A DNA stretch of 64,000 nucleotides from Blautia sp. Marseille-P3201T (GTDB taxonomy: Bacteria; Bacillota; Clostridia; Lachnospirales; Lachnospiraceae), in contig NZ_LT635470.1 in NCBI RefSeq assembly GCF_900120295.1, forward strand, positions 1 through 64,000, in the 5' to 3' direction. The stretch's first letter is position 1, and each line of letters begins with the position of its first letter. The notes beneath the pieces are model-generated. The model ran no database searches, had not been told where the DNA came from, and saw nothing but the letters and a program-made list of their open reading frames with translations. The position numbers and the translations under genes were made by a program. Of this stretch, positions 48,324-57,645 are shown one piece after another.

Positions 48324-51300
48324 ATGGCTAGAAAGATGAAAACCATGGATGGTAACCATGCAGCAGCTCATGCTTCTTATGCGTATTCTGATGTAGCGGC
48401 TATCTATCCTATTACCCCGTCATCTGTAATGGCAGAAGCAACAGACGAATGGGCAACACAGGGAAGAAAGAACATTTTCGGACAGGAAGTACAGGTTACT
48501 GAAATGCAGTCTGAAGCAGGTGCAGCAGGTGCAGTTCACGGTGCCCTGGCAGCAGGTGCCCTGACTACAACATATACAGCATCTCAGGGACTTCTGTTAA
48601 TGATCCCAAACCTTTACAAAATTGCCGGTGAGCAGTTACCAGGTGTTATCAACGTTTCTGCTCGTGCTTTAGCAAGCCATGCATTGTCAATCTTCGGTGA
48701 TCACTCTGACGTATATGCATGTCGTCAGACAGGTTGTGCTATGTTATGTGAATCTTCTGTACAGGAAGTTATGGACTTAACACCAGTTGCACACTGTGCA
48801 GCAATCAAAGGTAAAGTTCCATTCATCAACTTCTTTGATGGTTTCCGTACATCTCATGAAATTCAGAAAATTGAAACATGGGATTACGAAGATTTAAAAG
48901 ATATGGTAGATATGGATGCTGTTGACGAATTCCGTAAACATGCATTAAATCCAAATCACCCATGTCAGAGAGGTTCTGCTCAGAACCCTGATATCTTCTT
49001 CCAGGCAAGAGAAGCATGTAACCCATACTACGATGCATTACCAGCATTAGTACAGGAATACATGGATAAAGTAAATGAAAAAATCGGCACAAACTACAAA
49101 TTATTCAACTACTACGGTGCTGAAGATGCTGAACACGTTATCATTGCTATGGGTTCTGCATGTGAAACAATCGAAGAAACAATCGATTACTTAATGGCAG
49201 CCGGCAAAAAAGTTGGTCTTGTTACAGTTCGTCTTTACAGACCATTCTGTGCTGAAGCATTAGTAAACGCTATTCCGGAAACTGTAAAACAGATTTCTGT
49301 ATTAGACAGAACAAAAGAACCAGGTGCTCTTGGCGAACCATTATACTTAGACGTTGTTGCTGCATTAAAAGGTACAAAATTCAACGATACACCAATCTTC
49401 AGCGGACGTTACGGATTAGGTTCCAAAGATACAACACCAGCTCAGATCGTTTCTGTATACGAAAATACAACAAAAGAAAAATTCACAATCGGTATTGTTG
49501 ATGATGTTACTAACTTATCTCTGGAAGTTGGAGCTCCTCTTGTTACAACACCAGAAGGAACAATCAACTGTAAATTCTGGGGATTAGGTGCTGACGGTAC
49601 TGTTGGTGCTAACAAAAACTCCATCAAGATTATCGGTGACAATACAGATATGTATGCTCAGGCATACTTTGATTATGACTCTAAAAAATCCGGTGGTGTT
49701 ACAATGTCTCACCTTCGTTTTGGTAAGAGCCCAATCAAATCCACATACCTGATTAAACAGGCTAACTTTGTTGCTTGTCACAATCCTTCCTATGTTAACA
49801 AATATAACATGGTTCAGGAATTAGTTGACGGCGGTACATTCTTATTAAACTGCCCATGGGATATGGAAGGTCTTGAAAAACACTTACCAGGACAGGTAAA
49901 AGCTTTCATCGCTAACCACAACATCAAATTCTATGTAATTGATGGTATTAAAATTGGTAAAGAAATCGGACTTGGCGGACGTATCAATACAGTTCTTCAG
50001 TCTGCATTCTTCAAACTTGCTAACATCATTCCGGAAGAACAGGCTATCGAATTAATGAAAGCTGCTGCAAAAGCTACTTACGGAAGAAAAGGTGACGCTA
50101 TCGTTCAGATGAACTATGACGCTATCGATGCAGGTGCAAAACAGGTTGTTGAAATTCAGGTTCCAGAAAGCTGGAAAGATTGTGCTGATGAAGGTTTATT
50201 CATGGCTCATGCTGAAGGCGGACGTCAGGATGTTGTTGACTTTGTAAACAATGTTCAGGCTAAAGTAAATGCTCAGGAAGGTAATACATTACCTGTATCT
50301 GCATTTAAAGATTATGTTGATGGTACAACACCATCTGGTTCTTCTGCATACGAAAAACGTGGTATTGCAGTAGATATTCCTGTATGGCAGCCAGAAAACT
50401 GTATCCAGTGTAACCGTTGTGCATACGTTTGTCCTCATGCTGTAATTCGTCCGGTTGCTATGACTGATGCTGAAGTAGCAGCAGCTCCAGAAGGAATGAG
50501 AACATTACCTATGACAGGTATGGCTGATTACAAGTTTGTTATGACTGTATCTGCTTATGACTGTACAGGATGTGGTTCTTGTGCAAATGTCTGCCCAGGT
50601 AAGAAGGGTGCAAAAGCTCTTGTTATGGCAAACATGGAAGAAAATGCAGGAGAACAGAAATTCTTCGATTACGGTGTAACATTACCAGTGAAAGAAGATG
50701 TTATTGCTAAATTTAAAGAAAATACAGTTAAAGGTTCTCAGTTCAAACAGCCATTACTTGAGTTCTCAGGAGCTTGTGCAGGTTGTGGAGAGACACCTTA
50801 CGCTAAATTAATCACACAGTTATTTGGTGACAGAATGTACATTGCAAACGCAACAGGATGTTCTTCTATCTGGGGTAACTCCTCACCATCTACACCATAT
50901 ACTGTAAATGCAAAAGGACAGGGACCAGCTTGGTCTAACTCTCTGTTCGAAGACAACGCTGAATTCGGATATGGTATGTTATTAGCTCAGAAAGCTATCC
51001 GTGGCGGATTAAAAGAAAAAGTTGAGTCTGTAATGGCTAACGAAAACGCATCTGAAGAAGTAAAAGCAGCTTGCCAGGAATGGTTAGATACATTCAACAG
51101 CGGAATTACAAATGGTGCAGCTACAGATAAATTAGTAGCAGCATTAGAAGGATGCGATTGTGAAGTATGCAAAGACATCGTTAAGAACAAAGACTTCTTA
51201 GCTAAGAAATCTCAGTGGATCTTCGGTGGTGACGGTTGGGCATACGACATCGGTTTCGGTGGTGTTGACCACGTATTAGCTTCCGGACAGGATATCAATG

Positions 51301-51860
51301 TAATGGTATTCGATACAGAAGTTTACTCCAACACAGGTGGACAGTCTTCTAAATCTACACCAACAGGTGCTATTGCACAGTTTGCAGCTGGTGGTAAAGA
51401 AGTTAAGAAGAAAGATATGGCTTCTATCGCAATGAGCTATGGTTATGTATATGTTGCTCAGATTGCTATGGGTGCAGACTTTAACCAGACTGTAAAAGCA
51501 ATTGCAGAAGCTGAAGCATATCCAGGACCATCTCTGATTATTGCTTATGCTCCATGTATCAACCATGGTATTAAGAAAGGTATGAGCAAAGCTCAGACAG
51601 AAGAAGAATTAGCAGTTAAGTGTGGATACTGGCATAACTTCCGCTTTAACCCAGCAGCAGAAAGTAAATTCACTCTGGATTCTAAAGCTCCAACAGAAGA
51701 TTACCAGGCATTCCTTGATGGAGAAGTTCGTTACAACTCTCTGAAACGTTCTAATCCAGAAAAAGCTGCTAGATTGTTCGCTAAGAATGAGTCTGAAGCT
51801 AAGGCTAGATACGATTACCTGAACAAACTGGTTACTCTTTACGGAAAAACAGAAGAGTAA
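48324..51860 (+). CDS. nifJ: pyruvate:ferredoxin (flavodoxin) oxidoreductase
   Basis: A 1178-residue single-chain PFOR converting pyruvate and CoA to acetyl-CoA, CO2 and reduced ferredoxin. Domains follow the usual order: pyruvate-binding domain I (YPITPSSVMAE), gamma domain, CoA domain, two 4Fe-4S ferredoxin motifs (CIQCNRCAYVCP ~693 and CTGCGSCANVCP ~747), a further Cys site (CAGCGE) and the TPP-binding domain (GDGWAYDIGFGG ~969, EVYSNTGGQSSKSTP). The start at 48324 follows AAGGAGG. Codon use is strongly biased to AAC, TTC and GGT compared with neighbours, a sign of very high expression. Many antisense open frames over it are by-products of this bias. Confidence 0.97.
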   Translation: MARKMKTMDGNHAAAHASYAYSDVAAIYPITPSSVMAEATDEWATQGRKNIFGQEVQVTEMQSEAGAAGAVHGALAAGALTTTYTASQGLLLMIPNLYKIAGEQLPGVINVSARALASHALSIFGDHSDVYACRQTGCAMLCESSVQEVMDLTPVAHCAAIKGKVPFINFFDGFRTSHEIQKIETWDYEDLKDMVDMDAVDEFRKHALNPNHPCQRGSAQNPDIFFQAREACNPYYDALPALVQEYMDKVNEKIGTNYKLFNYYGAEDAEHVIIAMGSACETIEETIDYLMAAGKKVGLVTVRLYRPFCAEALVNAIPETVKQISVLDRTKEPGALGEPLYLDVVAALKGTKFNDTPIFSGRYGLGSKDTTPAQIVSVYENTTKEKFTIGIVDDVTNLSLEVGAPLVTTPEGTINCKFWGLGADGTVGANKNSIKIIGDNTDMYAQAYFDYDSKKSGGVTMSHLRFGKSPIKSTYLIKQANFVACHNPSYVNKYNMVQELVDGGTFLLNCPWDMEGLEKHLPGQVKAFIANHNIKFYVIDGIKIGKEIGLGGRINTVLQSAFFKLANIIPEEQAIELMKAAAKATYGRKGDAIVQMNYDAIDAGAKQVVEIQVPESWKDCADEGLFMAHAEGGRQDVVDFVNNVQAKVNAQEGNTLPVSAFKDYVDGTTPSGSSAYEKRGIAVDIPVWQPENCIQCNRCAYVCPHAVIRPVAMTDAEVAAAPEGMRTLPMTGMADYKFVMTVSAYDCTGCGSCANVCPGKKGAKALVMANMEENAGEQKFFDYGVTLPVKEDVIAKFKENTVKGSQFKQPLLEFSGACAGCGETPYAKLITQLFGDRMYIANATGCSSIWGNSSPSTPYTVNAKGQGPAWSNSLFEDNAEFGYGMLLAQKAIRGGLKEKVESVMANENASEEVKAACQEWLDTFNSGITNGAATDKLVAALEGCDCEVCKDIVKNKDFLAKKSQWIFGGDGWAYDIGFGGVDHVLASGQDINVMVFDTEVYSNTGGQSSKSTPTGAIAQFAAGGKEVKKKDMASIAMSYGYVYVAQIAMGADFNQTVKAIAEAEAYPGPSLIIAYAPCINHGIKKGMSKAQTEEELAVKCGYWHNFRFNPAAESKFTLDSKAPTEDYQAFLDGEVRYNSLKRSNPEKAARLFAKNESEAKARYDYLNKLVTLYGKTEE

Positions 51861-51902
51861 TTCCATTAACAAAATAATGTTATAAATGTGTCCGGACGAG
51901 AA

Positions 51903-51946
51903 AAAAAGCCCTGTTCTGCAGAAGTTCTGTAGAACAGGGCTTTTTG
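51903..51946 (+). terminator. strong intrinsic terminator after PFOR
   Basis: AAAAAGCCCTGTTCTGCAG pairs with CTGTAGAACAGGGCTTTTT (19 bp, one mismatched G-U) around a short AAGTT loop, with T-tract on the plus strand. A-rich 5' flank means it could also work on the minus strand. Confidence 0.92.
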
Positions 51947-51969
51947 TGTTTTCAGAGAAAATTGCGTCC

Positions 51970-52140
51970 TTAGAACCTTCGCCAGCTGGCAGGTCCTGTT
52001 TTGTTTTTTATATAATCAAAGTATCCTTGTTTTCCAACCATAACACCCATAACAACATCCTGGCTTATAAAAAAGCCTATAGCTTTTTCAGGATATATGT
52101 AAAATTCTCCGTCTGTAAATCCTTCAAAAAATTTTTTTGA
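51970..52140 (-). pseudogene. possible gene remnant, C-terminal fragment
   Basis: The 403-bp stretch between PFOR and the L,D-transpeptidase gene holds the PFOR terminator, then on the minus strand a protein-like ending of about 50 residues (FEGFTDGEFYIYPEKAIGF, FISQDVVMGVMVGKQG, and a final SWRRF). It has no ribosome site and no ATG in a sensible place; upstream the frame becomes AT-rich and low-complexity. I do not recognise the family. It may be the tail of a lost gene. The rest, 52141-52263, shows AT-rich promoter-like sequence and the AGAGGGAG ribosome site of the next gene. Confidence 0.3.
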
Positions 52141-52263
52141 AAATTTAAAAAATAAGTATGTCTTTTGTAAATAAATACATGATAAATATAGAGAAATTGT
52201 AATATAAGTATGATACAATAATCAAATAATCATACAAATGAAGCAGAGGGAGCTTATAAAAAT

Positions 52264-53700
52264 ATGGCAAAAAAGAAAAAGGGCATAAGTTGGCATAAGA
52301 AAGTGTTTATATGTGGCACAGTTGTAGTTGGTGTGTTGGGATTATTATATGCAGGCGGAGCTTTTTATTATAAAGATAAGTTTTTTAAAGGAACAAAGAT
52401 AAATGGAATTTCCTGTGATAATTTAACAGCCCAAGAGGCAGAGAAAAAACTGAAAGATAAAATTGAAGATTATTCTGTGGAGATTGCTTTTAAAGATGGA
52501 AAGAAAGAAGTGATTAGGGGCAAGGAGATTAATTACCAGTATGTTTCTGATGGGAAAGTTCAGGAACATATGGAAAATCAAAATCCTTTTTTATGGACTT
52601 CAGGTTTTTTTAAACAATCCGATTATCAAGTGGGTGAAGCCATTGATTTCGATGAAACAAAGCTTCAGGAAAAACTGAATACCTTTGCGTGTATGCAGGA
52701 CGGAAACATGATTCCCCCCAAGGATGCTTATATTGCTTTTGAAAACAATTGCTTTGTCATAAAACCGGAGGAAGCAGGAACTACGCTTGATAAGGCAATG
52801 CTGACGGAAAAGATACTTGCAGCAGTAAAAGAAAGCCAGGATACCTTTTCTGCTGAAGAAGCAGGTGTTTATGCGCTTCCTGCAGTTACAAGTGAAGATG
52901 AGACGCTGAAACATCAGCAGGATGTGTGGAATGAATGTGCCGCAGTGACTGTGACCTATACGTTTGGCGATAAAAAGGAAGTTCTGGATGGAATGACAGT
53001 AAAAGACTGGATGACTTATGATGAGAGCGGAAATTATGTGGAGAATTTAGGCGTTTTGCAGAAACATATCAGAGATTACGTGCAGATGTTGGGAGAAAAA
53101 TATAATACCATAGGCACAGAAAGAACACTTACCAGCACGTATACAGGTGAACCGGTTACTGTATCAGGGGGCAGTTATGGCTATCTCATTGATATAAAAG
53201 GAGAAAGAGCCCAACTCTTAAAAGATATTCAGTCTCATGGGAATATTGAAAGAGAACCGGTATATGCGAAAAAAGGAAAAGCTTATGGTGAAAATGATAT
53301 TGGAAATACTTATGTAGAACTGGATTTAAGCGCACAGCATTTATGGTATTACAAGGAAGGGACACTTTTAATGGAGTCCGACTTTGTATCGGGAACTTAC
53401 AATGATAAAAGCAGAAGAACACCGTCAGGTGTATATTCATTGGCATATAAGCAGAGAAACCAGGTCTTACGCCCGGCTCCAAATCCAGACGGAAGCTATG
53501 ACTACGAGTCACCGGTATCTTATTGGATGCCGTTTAATGGCGGTATTGGTTTACATGATGCCAACTGGAGGGGGAGATTTGGAGGAAATATTTACAGAAA
53601 CAGTGGTTCTCATGGCTGCATTAATCTTCCCGTTTCTTTTGCCGGGAAGTTTTACGAAAGTATTGAGGCAGGCTGTCCGATTGTATGTTTTTACAGATAA
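52264..53700 (+). CDS. L,D-transpeptidase with PG-binding-4 domains
   Basis: A 478-residue protein with one N-terminal membrane segment (about 13-34), two copies of a PG_binding_4-like region (about 40-330; LTAQEAEKKLKDKIEDYSVEIAF and similar) and a C-terminal YkuD domain with HLWYYKEGTLLMESDFVSGT, GIGLHDANWRGRFGG and the catalytic SHGCINLP (Cys ~452). Such enzymes make 3-3 peptidoglycan cross-links, which resist most beta-lactams. GAGGGAG precedes the ATG. Monocistronic: a new promoter begins six bases after its stop codon. Confidence 0.92.
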   Translation: MAKKKKGISWHKKVFICGTVVVGVLGLLYAGGAFYYKDKFFKGTKINGISCDNLTAQEAEKKLKDKIEDYSVEIAFKDGKKEVIRGKEINYQYVSDGKVQEHMENQNPFLWTSGFFKQSDYQVGEAIDFDETKLQEKLNTFACMQDGNMIPPKDAYIAFENNCFVIKPEEAGTTLDKAMLTEKILAAVKESQDTFSAEEAGVYALPAVTSEDETLKHQQDVWNECAAVTVTYTFGDKKEVLDGMTVKDWMTYDESGNYVENLGVLQKHIRDYVQMLGEKYNTIGTERTLTSTYTGEPVTVSGGSYGYLIDIKGERAQLLKDIQSHGNIEREPVYAKKGKAYGENDIGNTYVELDLSAQHLWYYKEGTLLMESDFVSGTYNDKSRRTPSGVYSLAYKQRNQVLRPAPNPDGSYDYESPVSYWMPFNGGIGLHDANWRGRFGGNIYRNSGSHGCINLPVSFAGKFYESIEAGCPIVCFYR

Positions 53701-53705
53701 TTAAC

Positions 53706-53734
53706 TTGCAACCATAAAATTTTTGTAGTACAAT
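53706..53734 (+). promoter_or_regulatory. promoter of the glpP leader
   Basis: TTGCAA (53706-53711) and TACAAT (53729-53734) with 17-bp spacing. Transcription would start near 53741, just ahead of a terminator hairpin. Confidence 0.6.
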
Positions 53735-53747
53735 AAATATGAGCAGG

Positions 53748-53794
53748 AGACAAGAACAGAAGCTGTGGGACAGCTTTATGGTCTTGTCTTTTTA
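53748..53794 (+). terminator. two-tier leader terminator before glpP
   Basis: Lower stem AGACAAGA (53748-53755) / TCTTGTCT (53782-53789), internal loop ACAG opposite TATGG, upper stem AAGCTGT (53760-53766) / ACAGCTT (53770-53776) with GGG loop, then TTTTT. Lying between a promoter and glpP, it is probably a conditional terminator controlled by GlpP itself. It could instead simply end the preceding gene. Confidence 0.7.
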
Positions 53795-53826
53795 TCACGG
53801 ATTATGAAATAACAGAAGGTGAAAAT

Positions 53827-54393
53827 ATGAAGTGGCAGATTATGGAAGAATTTGAAGACTGCCCGGTAGTTGCCGCTATAAAGAATGAGGAAGGACTGAA
53901 AAAATGTATTCATTCAGATATTCCAATTGTGTTTGTGTTATATGGTGACATTTGTAATATCAGTCAGATTGTCAGTCGTTTAAAAAAGGCAGGAAAAACA
54001 GTTATTATACATATTGATTTAATTGCCGGATTAAGCAGCAAAGAAATTGCAGTTACTTATATAAAATCTGTAACACATGCAGATGGAATTATTTCTACAA
54101 GACCATCTGTAATCCGTCAGGCAAAAGAAGAAGGGCTATTTGCCATTATGCGCTTTTTTGTCATTGACTCTATGGCTTTTGAGAGTATTAAGCGCCAGAC
54201 AGAGAGTGTACATCCGGATATGATAGAAATTCTTCCGGGAGTGATGCCGAAGATTATACAGAAAATTTGTAAACAGAATAGAACTCCTGTAATTGCAGGA
54301 GGATTAATAGCAGATAAAGAGGATATTATGGCAGCCCTTGATGCAGGAGCTGTTTCAATATCCACCACCAATCAGAATGTGTGGTTTATGTAA
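53827..54393 (+). CDS. glpP: glycerol-3-phosphate responsive antiterminator GlpP
   Basis: A 188-residue TIM-barrel-like protein of the GlpP family: CPVVAAIKNEEGLKKC, FVLYGDICNISQIVSRLKKAGKTVIIHIDLIAGLSSKEIAV, GIISTRPSVIRQAKEEGL, MIEILPGVMPKII and PVIAGGLIADKEDIMAALDAGA. In Bacillus subtilis GlpP binds glycerol 3-phosphate and prevents termination in leaders of glp operons. Here it is followed by a glycerol-3-phosphate oxidation operon and flanked by two hairpin terminators of matching layout, which fits that role well. Confidence 0.93.
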   Translation: MKWQIMEEFEDCPVVAAIKNEEGLKKCIHSDIPIVFVLYGDICNISQIVSRLKKAGKTVIIHIDLIAGLSSKEIAVTYIKSVTHADGIISTRPSVIRQAKEEGLFAIMRFFVIDSMAFESIKRQTESVHPDMIEILPGVMPKIIQKICKQNRTPVIAGGLIADKEDIMAALDAGAVSISTTNQNVWFM

Positions 54394-54420
54394 AAATAAA
54401 ATAAATACGCCGGAGATGAG

Positions 54421-54475
54421 AGATAGAGCGAATGTAGCATAAGAGAACTTATGCCTTTTCGTTCTATCTTTTTTT
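54421..54475 (+). terminator. two-tier leader terminator before the G3P oxidation operon
   Basis: Lower stem AGATAGAGCGAA (54421-54432) / TTCGTTCTATCT (54458-54469), internal loop TGTA opposite CTT, upper stem GCATAAG (54437-54443) / CTTATGC (54448-54454) with AGAA loop, then TTTTTT. Its build matches the hairpin upstream of glpP. It is probably the GlpP-controlled terminator for the dehydrogenase genes. Confidence 0.75.
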
Positions 54476-54523
54476 GTTTCATAAAAAATTTAGCAGACCT
54501 TATGTCTGGGAAGGAGATAAAAA

Positions 54524-55963
54524 ATGTACGATGTAGTAATTATTGGAGCAGGAGTTATAGGATGTGCGGTGGCGAGAGAATTGTCAAAATATCGATTAAA
54601 GACAATTGTATTAGAAAAGGGAGAGGATGTATGTTCTGGGACCTCTAAGGCAAACAGCGCGATTGTTCATGCGGGATTTGATGCAGAACCGGGGACATGG
54701 AAGGCAAAGATGAATGTGATAGGCAGCAGAAAGATGGAAGCCTTGTCAAAGGAGCTGGATTTTCCATATAAAAGAAATGGTTCATTGGTTCTTTGTTTTG
54801 AGGAAAAAGATTTATACAAGTTAGAAAATTTGAAGAAAAAAGGAATAGAAAATGGTGTGGAAGGACTGGAAATTATTACAGGAGAAAAAATTTGGGAAAT
54901 GGAACCAAACCTTTCAAAAAATGTAAAAGCCATGCTTTATGCGCCTACAGGTGCGATTATCTGTCCTTTTAAACTGACTATTGCTCTGGCAGAAAATGCC
55001 AATATCAATGGAGTAGAATTTGCCTTTGATACAGAAGTAAAAAATATTCAGAAGACAACAGCCGGATATACAATCGAAACTACAAAGGAATATTATGAAA
55101 CAAAATGCATTGTAAATGCAGCCGGTGTGTATGCGGATATTTTCCACAATATGGTCAGTGAAGAAAAACTGACTATTATTCCAAGAAAGGGAGAATATTG
55201 TCTGATGGATAAGAAGGCTGGAAATTTTGTATCACATACAATTTTTCAGCTTCCGACAGAAATGGGAAAGGGTGTTTTGATTACCCCTACTGTTCACGGA
55301 AATCTTTTAGCAGGACCTACAGCGGAGGATATAGAAGACAGAGAAGGAATTAATACTACAGGAGAGGGAATAGCAAAATTGTCAAAAATGGCAAAATTAA
55401 GTGCAGAAAATATTCCTCTTAATATGGTTATTACTTCTTTTGCAGGACTGCGTGCAACAGAAAAAGGCGGAGATTTTGTGTTAGGAGAAGTCGCTGATGC
55501 ACCGGGATTTTTTGACGCAGCAGGTATTCAGTCTCCGGGACTTTCCAGTGCGCCTGCGATTGGGGAATATTTGGCAGATGGAATTGCAGGGAGATTAAAT
55601 GCACAAAAAAAAGAAAATTTCAAACCTGAAAGAAAAGATATTCCTTGTGTGGCTGAAATGCCAAAAGAAAAATTAAAAGCATTGATAAAAGAAAATCCTT
55701 TATACGGAAATGTGATCTGCAGATGTGAGACCGTTACGGAAGGAGAGATTGTAAATGCAATTCACAGACCATTAGGTGCAAAGTCTCTGGATGGAGTAAA
55801 AAGAAGAACAAGAGCAGGAATGGGAAGATGTCAGTCTGGATTTTGTGCTCCCAGAGTAATGGAAATTTTGGAACGAGAACTTCAGAAATCACCTTTGGAA
55901 ATCACAAAAGCAGGAGGAACATCTGCTTTATTGACAGGAAAAATTAAGGAAGATTTAGAATAA
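54524..55963 (+). CDS. FAD-dependent glycerol-3-phosphate dehydrogenase-like oxidoreductase with BFD-type 2Fe-2S domain
   Basis: A 479-residue protein. The N-terminal FAD motif is VVIIGAGVIGCAVARELS; a DAO-type oxidase domain continues to about 370 (SAIVHAGFD, RKGEYCL, SFAGLRATEKGGDFVLGE). The C-terminus is a BFD-like 2Fe-2S domain with CRCETVTEGEI and GMGRCQSGFC. This is the GlpA-type layout of anaerobic glycerol-3-phosphate dehydrogenase, also related to L-2-hydroxyglutarate oxidases. AAGGAG precedes the start. Its place behind glpP and a leader terminator supports glycerol 3-phosphate as substrate. Confidence 0.88.
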   Translation: MYDVVIIGAGVIGCAVARELSKYRLKTIVLEKGEDVCSGTSKANSAIVHAGFDAEPGTWKAKMNVIGSRKMEALSKELDFPYKRNGSLVLCFEEKDLYKLENLKKKGIENGVEGLEIITGEKIWEMEPNLSKNVKAMLYAPTGAIICPFKLTIALAENANINGVEFAFDTEVKNIQKTTAGYTIETTKEYYETKCIVNAAGVYADIFHNMVSEEKLTIIPRKGEYCLMDKKAGNFVSHTIFQLPTEMGKGVLITPTVHGNLLAGPTAEDIEDREGINTTGEGIAKLSKMAKLSAENIPLNMVITSFAGLRATEKGGDFVLGEVADAPGFFDAAGIQSPGLSSAPAIGEYLADGIAGRLNAQKKENFKPERKDIPCVAEMPKEKLKALIKENPLYGNVICRCETVTEGEIVNAIHRPLGAKSLDGVKRRTRAGMGRCQSGFCAPRVMEILERELQKSPLEITKAGGTSALLTGKIKEDLE

Positions 55964-55980
55964 GAAAGGATAGAAAAAAA

Positions 55981-57255
55981 ATGCAGGAATATGAATTAAT
56001 TATTGTAGGAGGCGGTCCGGCAGGACTTGCAGCAGCGATTTCAGCACGAGAGAATGGTATTGAACGACTTTTGATTTTAGAAAGAGATTATGAACTGGGG
56101 GGTATTTTAAACCAGTGTATTCATAACGGTTTTGGCTTACATACTTTTAAAGAAGAGCTGACAGGTCCGGAATATGCACAACGTTTTATTGATCAGGTAT
56201 TTGAAAAAAATATTCCATATAAATTAAACACGATGGTGTTGGAGATTGAAGCGTGTGGCGATGAGAAAATGGTAACTGCCATAAATAAAGAAGATGGATT
56301 GATGCGTCTAAAGACAAAATCTGTGATTTTAGCTATGGGATGCAGAGAACGGCCAAGAGGTGCATTGAATATACCTGGATATCGTCCGGCAGGAATTTAT
56401 ACAGCAGGAACAGCTCAAAGATTAGTGAATATGGAAGGTTTAATGCCAGGGAGAGAAGTCGTGATTTTAGGCTCAGGAGATATTGGACTTATTATGGCAA
56501 GACGTATGACACTGGAAGGGGCAAAAGTCAAAGTAGTAGCAGAATTATTACCATATTCCGGTGGATTACAGAGAAATATTGTCCAGTGTCTGGAAGATTT
56601 TGATATTCCTTTAAAACTCAGTCATACAGTGGTAGAAGTTCATGGAAAAGAGAGGGTGACGGGAGTAACTCTGGCAGAGGTAGATGAAAATCGCAGACCA
56701 ATTCCAGGTACAGAAGAGTTTTATTCTTGTGATACCTTACTTCTATCCTGTGGTTTAATTCCGGAAAACGAATTGTCCGTAAAGGCAGGAATTGAACTGT
56801 CAAATATTACTTCGGGACCTGTAGTAAATGAAAGTCTGGAAACAAATATAAAAGGAATTTTTGCCTGTGGCAATGTGCTTCATGTACATGATTTAGTAGA
56901 TTATGTTTCAGAAGAAGCAAAGAAAGCAGGACAGCAGGCAGCAGCATTTTTACAGGAAAAAGAGTCAGATAAAAAAGAGAAAACGATTATAATCCAGCCG
57001 GAAGGAGGCATTCGGTATACAGTACCTCAAAAAATTCGAACAGAAAGTATGGAAGAAAATCTGACAGTGAGATTTCGTGTAGGAAAAGTGTACGAAAATG
57101 TGTATGTGAATGTTTATTTAGGAGATAAACAAATCATACATAAGAAAAGAAAGAAGATGGCCCCAGGGGAAATGGAACAGATTATTTTGAAAAAATCAGA
57201 TTTGACACAAGAGTTGAAATTCGATAAAATCATTATGAAATTGGAGGAAGCATAG
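55981..57255 (+). CDS. FAD/NAD(P)-binding oxidoreductase (partner of the G3P dehydrogenase)
   Basis: A 424-residue pyridine-nucleotide-disulfide-type oxidoreductase with FAD motif IIVGGGPAGLAAAISA, an NAD-binding motif VILGSGDIGLIMARRM in the middle and the closing FAD motif GIFACGNVLHVHDLVD. It carries a short C-terminal beta domain (about 330-424). It is found with the GlpA-like and DUF1667 proteins as a conserved trio in Firmicutes, probably passing electrons from glycerol 3-phosphate oxidation to NAD or another carrier. It starts 17 bp after the first subunit. Confidence 0.88.
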   Translation: MQEYELIIVGGGPAGLAAAISARENGIERLLILERDYELGGILNQCIHNGFGLHTFKEELTGPEYAQRFIDQVFEKNIPYKLNTMVLEIEACGDEKMVTAINKEDGLMRLKTKSVILAMGCRERPRGALNIPGYRPAGIYTAGTAQRLVNMEGLMPGREVVILGSGDIGLIMARRMTLEGAKVKVVAELLPYSGGLQRNIVQCLEDFDIPLKLSHTVVEVHGKERVTGVTLAEVDENRRPIPGTEEFYSCDTLLLSCGLIPENELSVKAGIELSNITSGPVVNESLETNIKGIFACGNVLHVHDLVDYVSEEAKKAGQQAAAFLQEKESDKKEKTIIIQPEGGIRYTVPQKIRTESMEENLTVRFRVGKVYENVYVNVYLGDKQIIHKKRKKMAPGEMEQIILKKSDLTQELKFDKIIMKLEEA

Positions 57256-57257
57256 GG

Positions 57258-57623
57258 ATGAAAATCAAGGAATTAACTTGCATTAACTGTCCTTTAGGAT
57301 GCGCTCTTACTGTAACACTAGATGGCGAAAAAGTGATAAAAGTAGAAGGAAACACATGTCCCAAAGGAAAAACTTATGGAGAAAAGGAAGTTACAAATCC
57401 TACCAGAATTCTTACATCCAGTGTGGAGGTTATAGGTGGAAAACTTCCTGTTGTTTCGGTAAAAACTGCCTCCGATATTCCAAAAAATAAAATCAAAGAA
57501 TGTGCAGCTGGATTAAAAAATATTACCGTACAGGCACCGGTAAAAATCGGAGATATTGTTTTAGAAAATATAGGGGGTACGGGTATTGCATTGATTGCTA
57601 CAAAAAATGTAGAAAGAAGGTAA
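57258..57623 (+). CDS. DUF1667 domain-containing protein
   Basis: A 121-residue protein with Cys motifs CINCPLGC (about 8-15) and TCPKG (about 33-37), suggesting a metal or Fe-S site. DUF1667 proteins nearly always accompany the GlpA-like/FAD-oxidoreductase pair and probably form an electron-transfer subunit. It starts two bases after the preceding stop codon, with GGAGGAAG just before. Confidence 0.9.
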   Translation: MKIKELTCINCPLGCALTVTLDGEKVIKVEGNTCPKGKTYGEKEVTNPTRILTSSVEVIGGKLPVVSVKTASDIPKNKIKECAAGLKNITVQAPVKIGDIVLENIGGTGIALIATKNVERR

Positions 57624-57645
57624 TCTGCTGCAAGAGGAGAAATAA

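Noticed and set aside
48826-51872. Several long minus-strand open frames inside PFOR
   Set aside because: They arise from the strong codon bias of a highly expressed gene; no ribosome sites or recognisable proteins.
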